Part shown: positions 51,553-62,198 of the stretch, one piece after another
How the letters are laid out: every line of letters begins with the position of its first letter
Numbering within the stretch: the first letter of the stretch is position 1
Origin: Mangifera indica
Taxonomy: Eukaryota; Streptophyta; Magnoliopsida; Sapindales; Anacardiaceae
Reading direction: 5' to 3'
NCBI RefSeq assembly: GCF_011075055.1
Contig: NC_058152.1
Span: 11,523,228 to 11,587,227, forward strand
DNA: 64,000 bases
Translations under genes and position numbers: made by a program
The notes under the pieces: model-generated
Told to the model about the DNA's origin: nothing
Database searches by the model: none
What the model saw: the letters and a program-made list of their open reading frames with translations, nothing else

Positions 51553-53619
51553 ATGTCTTGGACTTGGACCTCACTTGCTCTTGTGGCCCTCTTCTTCTTC
51601 CTCCAAGCTTTGCTGTGGAAAAAGGATACAAAATCTAACCGATTACCTCCAGGTCCAAGAGGGTTTCCCATTTTCGGAAGCCTTCATTTGTTAGGCAAGT
51701 TTCCTCACAGAGATTTTCAAAAACTTGCAAAAAAATATGGCCCCATCATGTTTATGCGCTTAGGCTTGATGCCAACAGTCGTAGTTTCATCACCTCAAGC
51801 TGCTGAACGGTTCCTGAAAACGCACGATCTTATTTTTGCCAGCAGGCCTGCTATTGAAGTTTCAAAGTATGTTAGTTATGGGCATAAAAGTATCGCCTTT
51901 TCTCCTTATGGGTCTTATTGGCGCACCGTCCGCAAGATGTGCACCTTGGAACTTCTTAGTGCAGCTAAGATCAATGCTTTCCAGGGCATGAGAAAAGAAG
52001 AGCTTGATCTCTTGATTGAATATGTAAAAGAGGCTGCCGAAGATGGTGTTGCTGTTGATCTTACTGCAAAGGTGTCGTCTCTGAGCGCTGACATGACTTG
52101 TCGAATGGTTTTTGGGAAGAAATATATGGAGGAGGAGTTTCATGAGAAAGGGTTCAAGGCTGTGATCCAAGAGACTTTTACATTGGCAGCCATTCCAAAT
52201 TTGGGTGATTACATCCCTCAAATTGCTTCCCTTGATCTCCAGGGGCTGAGAAAGCGGATGAAGGCGGTTTCCAAGGTGTTCGATGCCTTCTTTGAAAAGA
52301 TTATTGATGAGCATGTTCGATCCAAGGATGAAAAGAGAACCAAAGATTTTGTTGATGTCATGTTGAGCTTCTTGGGATCAGAAGAAACTGAGTACAAAAT
52401 TAATCGAGAGCATATCAAAGCCATAATCTTGGTATAGTTTTGTTTCTTTTATGTTCTTGAAACATCTTAGTTTTTAAAATGCTTCAAAACTGATATAAAA
52501 CGTTTGAGCAGTGTTTTATTAAATTAAAAATTGATTTTATGTTTTATTCTATTTCACAATTTAAAATTATAGATATGATTTTTGTCCATTATTCTTTTCA
52601 ACATCTAAAACTTTTTTCATTTCTAGTGTGTTAAAATTCATCTCTCCATATTTAACTTCTCTAATTGTTCGCCATTGCTCAAAAAATTAATTTCGTCAAA
52701 TTTGATTTACATTAATTATTTGGTTATAGGTTGATAGAGTTGATAGAGTTGATTAAATACATACCATATTATTACTAAAGGTTTATTTTTTTTAAAGAAA
52801 TATGTTTGTTGTATTTTTTTAATAAAATTTGATATTTATAAAAAACTCTTATATTTTTTATATTTGTATGTTTCCTCACGCTTCTCTTCTCTATTTTTGA
52901 GAATATACTTCTCCGAATTTCCGCGTTTCCTTCTCAGTTCTGCATGTTTAAACCTAATGATTGTATTCTTTTTGGCTGGATATGATCAGGATATGCTTAC
53001 AGCTGCAATGGACACTTCAGCTACTGCCGTAGAGTGGGCACTTTCAGAACTCATGAAACATCCTGAAGAAATGAAGAAAGTACAGAAAGAACTGGAAACT
53101 GCCGTGGGACTGGACAGGATGGTTGAAGAATCAGATTTGGACAACCTGGAATACTTGGACATGGTTGTGAAAGAAACCCTCAGGCTCCATCCTGTAGGCC
53201 CTTTATTACTCCCCCATGAATCTGTTGAAGATTGCACAATAAATGGCTACCACATACCCAAGAAATCACGAGTCGTTATAAATGCATGGGCAATCGGAAG
53301 AGATCCACAAGCCTGGACTGATCCTGAGAAGTTTTGGCCGGAAAGGTTTGTCAGTAGTAACATTGATCTTCGCGGTTGAGACTTTCAGCTTATCCCATTT
53401 GGTTCCGGCCGCAGAGGGTGCCCTGGAATGCAGTTGGGACTCACTGTGGTGAAGCAAGTGGTAGCACAGCTTGTGCATTGCTTCGATTGGGAGCTTCCGG
53501 ATGGGATGCTGCCGAGTGAATTGGACATGAGTGAGGAGTTTGGTCTTGTGATTCCTAGAGCTAAGCATCTCTTGGCTGTTCCTACTTATCGTCTGAAAAT
53601 AAATGATAATAGGCTCTGA
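51553..53619 (+). pseudogene. CYP71-clan cytochrome P450 (CYP736A-like), unit 3, intact heme motif but nonsense codon
   Basis: Exons 51553-52431 and 52990-53619, 503 codons including the stop, normal for the CYP71 clan. The heme-binding motif [10 protein letters not shown] is complete here, with the ligand cysteine codon at 53419-53421 (residue 437). Fourteen codons earlier, residue 423 is TGA (53377-53379) where units 1 and 2 have CGA arginine, a CpG-type transition. Readthrough or an error in this one base would decide whether this is a gene. It differs from units 1 and 2 by a small number of replacements (for example Q to R in [10 protein letters not shown] to A in [10 protein letters not shown] to R in DEHVRSKDE). 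The intron lacks about 45 bp found in unit 1. Confidence 0.9.
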
Positions 53620-54698
53620 AAAGGAGTAACATTATGAGGTTCTTAAATTCAGCTTAACTTCAGTTTCTGAAACTGTTTTTCATTTTTCTTATGTAATGCG
53701 ATAATACTGTGTTTACTTTGCATTAATCTAATAGAAAGATATAAGCTATTCAAGGAAAACTGTTTATGCTACTTTGTTTTCCTTCTCAAGTCGCGACTTT
53801 TTTCCATTTTCAACCTACAGGATAAGTCTTTCTCCTGCACTTTGTTTATGCTTCTGCAGGATGAGAAACTCATGAAAGCTGTGATAGAAGTGGATTTGAT
53901 CCAAGTCAAACCTATAATAGTTTGAGCTTGGATAGAAACCATAATGTCCAACTGGTAGTCAATACCATCGGAAAGCTACTAGTGGGGACACAGGAGTAAG
54001 TAATATTATCAGCAAAATAAATAATGTTGGCAATGAATAAAATAGTCAATCTTGAGTTTTCAAGCTGAATGGACTAGCTTATCCACTCCTCCAGATAACT
54101 CCACCTTCATAAAACTTTCTCTACATAACTGATAGAAATCATGGTGGCATATGAGAATCAGATGATGGTGATCGATGATCCTTTCGAAATTCTGACTAAG
54201 ATCAGGATATCTCTTCAAATTATGGGCCATCATGTTCTTGAAAGCCTAGCTGGTGGAGCCATATGCCAATTTGTGGTCCAAGAACTAGATCTGGAAAGCT
54301 TGTGGGGGTTCGTGACCCGACAAAGGTGAATTTCTAGCTTCTGGGGGTTCCCACTCAAGGTTTGATGACAAGTCTAAATTTTATTTACTCCAAAATTAAA
54401 ATTTTCAGACCAAACAATTAGGTTTAGGACTTGTCCCACTCAATTAAATGACCTATTGTCAGAATAAATTGTGAATAGTGTTATAAGAGTGAAAATGTCA
54501 TATTTTAAAATTTAACATATTGTTTTAACAAGCCTAATTGACAAATTGTTTTATTAAATTTAATAGTTAGGTGAGAAAATAGTTTTTTTAAATTTAAAAG
54601 TTAAGAATCATCATTTTATCAAACCTTAGAAAATAGTCTTTCTGCCTATTTAATATAATTTTGATAGTTTAAAAAATGATAATTACACCCTTAACGAA

Positions 54699-54935
54699 CA
54701 TAACAAAACAAATTTAAAACATAAATATTATATTATAAACTATTACAACTATAATTATATTTTAAAAATATGTGAAGGCACATAACAAAACAAATTTAAA
54801 GCATAAATATTATATTATAAACTATTACAACTATAATTATATTTTAAAAATATGTGAAGGCACATAAAAAAACAAATTTAAAGCATAAATATTATATTAT
54901 AAACTATTACAACTATAATTATATTTTAAAAATAC
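54699..54935. repeat. 82-bp tandem triplication (unit 3 only)
   Basis: Copies begin at 54699, 54781 and 54863, each starting cataacaaaacaaattt or cataaaaaaacaaattt; the third is cut short. Unit 1 has a single copy near 4902-4970. Confidence 0.85.
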
Positions 54936-56326
54936 TCTTTTTTAAACAAGTAGGAAAAACATCAATTTGCCTATAATAGGTTTTAAAAAAGATATTAACA
55001 CCCCTGTATAGTGTATGTAAAATATAAGACCACAATAAACTAGTGGTTCAAACAATACAGAGAATTCAAATAATGGCAGCATACGACATTATTATAGTGC
55101 GATCAACATCATTCCAAAGTCCAGAAAAACCAAACACCAGCAACATTATAGAAGTCCAGCAAAATAATCTATGCCAGGGAAGAAAATACAGAAAACATTG
55201 GATGACGGTCACCGGAAAATTCGTGTCCACGGACCAAGTTGCTAGCTAAATCATTACGTGTGTGTTCAGGATCAACCCCGTCTGAAAACACGATGAATAA
55301 CATATTTTTAGGAACTTGACGGGCAAAATCTAGAAGGATTTTATTTTTAAAAAAAAAAAAGAACAATAACTTCCCTCTAAGATTTGGAGAGCACAGTAAA
55401 CACCTTCTCTCACAAAGTGTCGAAAGATATTTTGGGAGAATACAACAAAAAGGAAAGAATGATGCTGTGATGGATTTGAAGAAATGAAGATGATATTTAT
55501 AGGCAACCATGACCTGCAAAGAACAATATTATATATACATCTTTTGAGCACATAAAATAAGTATACAGATGATATGCTATTATATGATTAGATATTACTT
55601 TATCATTAATTTAAAATTACTCAATTATATAATTATATAATAATATATTATTTATATGTTTATTTTATATACCTAAAATATATACACATAACTTTATTAT
55701 TTTGTCATAGTTTCTTTGTCACGGACCCATAAATAAACTTTGAAGGTCAATGTTAAATAACAATAAATTATAAGAAGTTAATAAAAAATAATAAAATTTT
55801 ATAAATAATATTAATAGTTTACCTACACTAAATTAAAAACTTTTCAAAGCTAAGGAGAGTCAGCTGATCCCTTGACACCTACTCCTAAATTATTATCTCT
55901 CCAATGTTTTCTACTCAATTAATTACCGTACTACTTGTTTCCACCATCTAAATATAGTTTTTGGTAAACCAATATATTACCTTGCCTAAATTCATTGTTC
56001 AAAATTGTAGGCCAATTAATTACAATACATGCTTGTAAAATCTTTTGTCAAAGTTTACATGCAAGCCATGTGAAACTGGCTTTCACATTTCATTTCAACA
56101 CATCAGCGAAAGAAAGCTACTTTAAAAATTCTTAAATAGAATAGAGAACAGCAGAGCATAGGGCATAAATCTAGATTCTGAAGGTGACATATCCTGAAGC
56201 CATTGAATTATTATTATTTTTTTGGTACGTAACCATTGAATTATTATGCAAGACGCCACTACAACTATACATAATACTATGAACAATGTTATGTACATCT
56301 AGTTTTGAGTACTTAATTAGGTGTTC

Positions 56327-56406
56327 AGATGATATATCATCATATGATTGAGTGATAAACTAATATAGATGATATATTATCATATGATTGAGTGATAAAC
56401 TAACAT
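56327..56406. repeat. 40-bp tandem duplication (unit 3)
   Basis: Two copies starting agatgatatat at 56327 and 56367, each containing catatgattgagtgataaac. Single copy in units 1 and 2 near 6195-6220. Confidence 0.75.
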
Positions 56407-56964
56407 TTAATAACATCATGACACATTATCTAAATATTTAATTGAATATTTAAAATTAAGTGTACATAGTTTGACTTTAATACAATAAAGAAAGTTCTAA
56501 TAACTTTAGGAACAACATGTATAAAGCATGCACTAAAATATGAATAAAAACCTGAATTTAAACCTAAATGGATACTCATTATTAAGGTGCACGTGTGTAC
56601 ACATACACACATATATATAATATAATTTTGATGTTATGATCAAATTTTCGGTTCAGCTGGTTGGGCAAGAGATGCCCATATCTATATCCATATCTATATA
56701 CGTATAAACATATTAAAGCCCATGCATATTAAAATCCATCACCTTATATAATAAGCTCGCAAGGAGATTTCTAGCTCCAAGTTTCACTCAGGCCCTGGCC
56801 AGTCCATGCGCTTGCGATGCTGATGGTGTGCTAAAATTTTGCGCCCGATATACACTGAACTGTAAAATACAATGAATATTTACATCAATACGAGAATGCA
56901 AGATCAGTTTCCAAGCATTAGGACTTATGAATGAAAATACAACTACATTTACAAATAAATTGTA

Positions 56965-56972
56965 CAAACTTT
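56965..56972. other. Deletion junction removing the TNL body (unit 3)
   Basis: The 8-bp word caaacttt joins sequence equivalent to unit 1 6782-6789 directly to sequence equivalent to 10107-10114, where the same 8-mer occurs. The net loss is 3325 bp covering the TNL NBS, LRR and C-JID exons. Confidence 0.85.
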
Positions 56973-57443
56973 GGATTTAAACATAAATGATAATCACTTG
57001 CAAAACACACGAATATAAATGAGATCTGCCAACTGATGAAGATCAATGGTCAACTAATACAAAAGAAATGAAAATGCAGTTTCTTGTAAGGTCAAATAGT
57101 CAATATGATGCGTTTTATCATTACAATTTTAATAACAAAACGCAACGTATTGGTAGCGGATTATACAAGGATATGGATATCATTTGTATATATAATATTA
57201 CTCTTATTTAATGTATTTTATTTTTTTAATTATATGTTAAAGATTATAATATTTTTCTTTCGGCAAAGGAATGCAATTGTTAGTAGGAAACTTTCCTTTT
57301 TAAATTAGAATTAGTTTTCCTATTGTTATTGACCCTGATGAAGCCATTTATAGGCTAAGGTGGACCTAAGCTATCCCTCAATATTTCGTACAATTTAATT
57401 ACCCCACTTAAAAAGTTATATACAACAATATAGTGGTATATAT

Positions 57444-58082
57444 GCTCCGAGTTGATGCAGTTTGAGAGTTTTTTCAAATTACACTGAAAAAACAATTTAA
57501 AGAATTTCTAAACCAAACTAAATCATTTTAGGTTTTAAACTAAACCAAACCAAATTAAAAAATACAGTTTGGTCTGATTTGAATTACTGTTTAAACCATA
57601 GTTATCAATAACGTACGATACATGATGTGTATTTTACGATATAATATAATACAAGTGGAAAACCATATGTATCATAAGATATATCACATTAATATGATAT
57701 AACAAATATATCTTATGATATAATATATATTTCCGATATGAATTGATACACTTTTTTAAAGAAAATGATGTGCGATTTGTGTGTTCATAGAAAATTTGCA
57801 AATGTTAAGGATGTTTGTGATATTTTTCAAAATGATGATGTGCTAATAATAATTTTTTATTATTTTATTAATATTTTATTTTTTAAAATGTGCATCATAC
57901 GAAACGATACATAATATATGGTATAAAAAATTATAGTTTGTGGTTTGAAAATCACCTAAACCACAATCCAATTTGAAAAAACAGTTTGAAAAATTTTCAA
58001 TTTAAACTAAACAATTTTACAAACTAAGCCAAATTGAACTATAAAGTTTTATAGTTTGAATCAAATTATGTACACTCGTACA
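57444..58082. repeat. AT-rich dispersed-repeat-like block (unit 3)
   Basis: Counterpart of 10586-11230, more diverged. In this unit it no longer lies inside an intron because the exons on both sides are gone. Confidence 0.45.
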
Positions 58083-58500
58083 ACAATATGCTAAATTCAT
58101 ATTTGACTTGATTCAATACTATGGCCTAAAAGAAGCTACATGAAATTTTAGAATATAAAATAAAATGCCAAATGACTATTTCCCACCTAAGGTTAGATGA
58201 AATGACATTATTCTCACCCCTTAAGGTTGAAAAAGTCAATTTCCCACATATCTATCAAAATCAACTATTAATCTTTACAATTAAAAAGTATTTATTCTAT
58301 TTTTTTTTTCAAATATTAAAATTGAAGTGTGTTGTGGGGGTGTCAATGTTAATTTTTAAAAATTTACTAAGGATAAATGAATATCTTCCCTTTCTTATTC
58401 AAACAATTATCATATTTACCTCATATATTTTGAAAATAAAATATAGCTTCAATAATTTATAATATGACATGTACATCCCTTATTTATTGTGTATTTTAGG

Positions 58501-58557
58501 GGCAGAAGAAGAAGAAGAAAAAGAAGAACGGGAAAAAGAAGAAGAACTGGAAGCCAT
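58501..58557 (-). pseudogene. TNL start-codon remnant (unit 3)
   Basis: Only the first 19 or so codons of the TNL survive: ATG at 58555-58557, then MASSSSSFSRSSF and a serine run ending near AP. Homology to units 1 and 2 stops there and 70 bp of unrelated sequence (58431-58500) follows. This scrap shows that unit 3 once carried the TNL and lost it. Confidence 0.8.
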
Positions 58558-58610
58558 TAAGTTCCAGTGATCAGAGGCACTGCACATATAAGAGAGTAAA
58601 TGAGTTTATA

Positions 58611-58615
58611 CTTAT
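58611..58615. other. Empty copia target site (unit 3)
   Basis: A single cttat in gagtttatacttatattcc, where units 1 and 2 have two copies flanking the retrotransposon. It confirms the element limits to the base. Confidence 0.93.
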
Positions 58616-59595
58616 ATTCCATTCTCACAAAGTCTTTGATTGGTTTCTGTGCATTTCTACTTTCCATTTTATTTTTTCATCTCTTTTCCCGGAAGACACA
58701 CGCCCTCCACAAAATTTTGAGGGCTAAAGTGAAAGTAACTTATTTCATCTATTGACACAAATCCAAACTCACCACCCATACAAATGGTCATTCTTTAAAC
58801 ATTTATTTGGTTATAATTTTTTAATTTTACAATTGAATAATTCTATCTATTGATATTAAGTGTACGAATAAAAATTTCATTCAACTTGATGGTGGACTGT
58901 TAGGCTAGTCACTTTGAAGTTTCCCAATTTGATGGTCGGACTTCACCGAGTGGAAATCTTATATAAACATGATTAAAGATTTTTTTTCTATTATTACAGT
59001 AGAAAAAACAAGTTAATTATATTGATTGCATGATCCCAATTTAATATGAGACGATTGATTTTTCTTACAAATGAGATCAAACATGAAGATAATCTTATAG
59101 ATATTCAATAGTTCAACTTTTAAGTAGAATTTACTAATTGTTTTTGAATTATGAAAAATTTTGATTTGACGTGAGTCTGATTGTTTTCCTTGTAGATTGT
59201 CAATAGATAATTGCTTTTTGAGTATTGATTTCTATGATGAAAATTTGAAATTAGTTGTGAAATTTTGGATTAATGTAGAGAATTAATCAATCTTGGAATT
59301 CACTTTAAAAATGCAAAGATATTTTAGAACTCAAAAAATGATTTCTACCCCTACCTAAAATAAAATGATTTCGTGATGATTAGCTCTTATTGGCGGGGAA
59401 ACATAATCCATAAATAAAGCTTGCATGTTTCAGACAATTTATGAGTGATTGCAACTGTCTTTAGTTCACTGCTGAAAGCCTTGATATCATAAGCTTTGCT
59501 ATGGATGATCCTAATAGCTTTTGAGGAATTATATCTGGTATCCAGAGGACAGTTCATTTGTGAAGCGACTATAATGGTTTTTGCTATGGTTGCAG
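58616..59595. other. Intergenic DNA (unit 3)
   Basis: Counterpart of 18692-19668 with scattered substitutions; nothing coding seen. Confidence 0.5.
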
Positions 59596-59766
59596 GCTAC
59601 CAGCCAAAGGCTATCTATTGGAATGACCCCGAAAACTTTAAGATTGCCTAAGCCTGGCGAGATGCTTCTTTCTGTTCATGGTTCACCTCTCGGTGTTTAC
59701 AAGGAGGAGAACATGGAAGCAATACGGGGTAGGCATTTGCATACCGGAATTTCTCTTTCTGAATAA
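59596..59766 (+). pseudogene. Isolated terminal exon, borealin-like C terminus (unit 3)
   Basis: Third copy of the exon, acceptor at 59594-59595, stop TAA at 59764-59766. Open throughout, with one visible replacement near the end (RGRH for RRRH). Gene fragment without 5' exons; identity tentative. Confidence 0.4.
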
Positions 59767-61116
59767 CCAAAGTAGCATTGGCTTCCCCCACTAAACAAAA
59801 TGACAGAGGCCTTTTTGTTTCGTAGATAATTTGTGCGAGACAATAGTAAAACTGAGACAGTTTAATGTACCCCTGAAACTTGTTCTGCAGTTTGTTCAGT
59901 TCTGATGCTGTGAATTCTTGATTGCAGAGTCAGATGAGGATTGACTGGCTTCGAGCTGTTCTCTTCTTGATCTTAGTTTATGACAAGCAATGGCTGCCCA
60001 CTCAAAGTGGGTCTGAATGTAGTTGTATTATTGTAATTGAAATTGTATTTTTATTCTGAAGAGCCTATTATCTTGACACTGATTTTGACCTAAAACTAGT
60101 GTGTATCATATTAACAATCAGTTTAGTAAATACAAAAGAATTGTAGTTCTTTCGCCGCACGAATACAATTACACTATAGGCATGAAATTAATCTTCTAGA
60201 TTGGGGGTTCAAACATGCTGAATTGAGTTCAACTTGATGTTTCACCTCAAACAATGAGTTCCGGTGTTGTCAACTCAAGCTTGAACTCTAAAGTAAAAGT
60301 AAGAACTCTGGTTTGTCTCAAGAAATTATTGCTAAATTTTATAATAATAAAATTATATATATCTTTTTTTAATACATAAACAAATACGCATTTAATATTT
60401 GTCATCAAGTGATCAAATATTTTGAATTAAAAAATAAAGTAATATATAATTATATAATGACACCTCATGTGTGTATTCAAAAATGTATACTTTAGTTTGA
60501 GTACAAACAACATGAACATGTCAAAAACGGAGCAACTCCTAAACAAGCAATAATGCATAAGCATTTCTGATAAAAAATTTCTGTCATATTCTGTGTTGAA
60601 GGCAAAGGATTTCTGGGAATATGATGTTACAACACAGTAATCAACAAGCAGAAACACAATTGTCGGTCGACACAAGATATTCGTGTTATATCATTCATAC
60701 GAGAACAGAAATGTGAAAAACTGGCTTCTCTATCCTGAATCCCGATCTTAAATATCCTGCGCCTGTGTATTTAGTAGAGAAGTAAATGAACTAAACATTT
60801 ATCAGTTGGTTTATCAAACATGAAAATGAAAGTAAAGCATAAGAACTTGGTTTTATTTCTAGCTAGTAGATGGCTGTGTTTAAAATTAAATCCAAATCTT
60901 GAACCGAAGCAATTTGATTTTCATCATTACAAAGATATACATACCAGATCATATGGAAACAAACAATGCGCTCAACAGCTAAGTGATCAGGTGCTAACTT
61001 GCCCATCATTCCAACGCTATATTTGCCTTGAATCTTAGAATCAGTAAAAGATCAGAATACTTGAATAAGAAAAAATCTCACATCGACCTATGTCTTTTCA
61101 AGAGTCCCTAATTTGC
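59767..61116. other. Non-coding DNA between borealin-like and PPR exons (unit 3)
   Basis: Counterpart of 19840-21176, with a short insertion (gatcttaaat near 60744). No gene seen. Confidence 0.5.
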
Positions 61117-62198
61117 TCACATCATTTTAGCACTAGCTGATTCTGGACTAGCCATTTTAGACCCGAAAGTTTCCAAAGCCTCCAAGAAAAATCTTTTATT
61201 TGGGACTATACCATCTCTCTCCACCGCTTTAGCAATTTTTGTACTAGATCTTTCATATTGACTTTGGTGTAGGCTTTGTAAAGAAGTCTATATGTTGACA
61301 AATCTGGAGTCACCTTCAAATCGTGCAGGTTGTCAAAAAGTGCATCTGCTTGCACAGGCAAACTGTTCATGCAGTAAACATCAAGCATGGCTTTCAGTGT
61401 TGAAACTTTTATCCCCTTCCCTGACTTGATGAGCTCATCCAATATTTCTCTGGCCCTAGAAACACAGTCACAATATCCATACATTGTAATAAGACTCTCA
61501 TATGTTATGAAGCTTGGCTTGTACTTCATATCAGCCATCTTTAGGAAAATGTCCTCAGCTTTCCCTCGAAGTCTTGCTTTCCCATAGTTAATGATCATTG
61601 AATTAAATGTTGGCAGTGTTGGATTCTCCCTGGAGTGCCACAAGCTCTTAAACACTTGTTCTATCTTGTCAAAAGCTTGCTTCTTCCCATATGAATCAAT
61701 CAGCAAATTAAATGTAATAATATCTGGCTTACACTGAGCACGTTTCATGCGGGAAAGTATATCTTCCATTTCTCTGATCATCCCATTTTTCCCATATGCA
61801 TCCATCACACCATTGTAAGTATAAATATCGGGAGAAAGAAAACTTTCATCAAGTTCTTTGAACAAAGCATTAACTTGAGCAACATTTCGGGCTTGAGCAA
61901 AAGCTCTCAAAAGAATATTATATGTCACAATGCTGGGTTGACAACGTTCCATTCCCTTCATCTTCTCAAAATAACCAAGCGCTTTGGCTAATGCCTTTCC
62001 TTTATCCCGAGTGTGGAGGTGGGCAGTAATTAGAGCATTATAAAGAGAAGTGTCAGGTCGGCACCCACTATTACGCATCTCAGAAAAGAGCCACATAGCC
62101 ATCCTAGTTTGGCCTTTCTTTCCCATAACTGTTATCAACTTAGAATAAATGCCATTATCAGCAATGTACCAGCGTTGTTTTTGCATCCACCTGAACAC
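61117..62198 (-). pseudogene. PPR protein terminal exon, EMB2453/At4g39620-like, best preserved (unit 3)
   Basis: Open for about 330 codons from the splice acceptor (exon edge 62198) because the 2-bp deletion of units 1 and 2 is absent: the frame runs through FITYESLITMYGYCDCVSRA. A private 1-bp deletion near 61223 shifts the frame after KLLKR and ends translation at about 61206, 30 codons before the ancestral stop at 61117-61119. As in the other units, the 5' exon encoding the transit peptide and first repeats is missing, so no complete protein can be made from this window. Confidence 0.88.

Larger units (their letters stand above)
53620..56964. other. Intergenic DNA, P450 to TNL deletion junction (unit 3)
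   Basis: Counterpart of 3765-6781 with private changes: an 82-bp segment repeated three times at 54699-54935, about 250 bp of AT-rich DNA at 55560-55815 absent from units 1 and 2, and a 40-bp duplication at 56327-56406. The 62-codon frame persists at 54141-54329. No gene seen. Confidence 0.5.
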
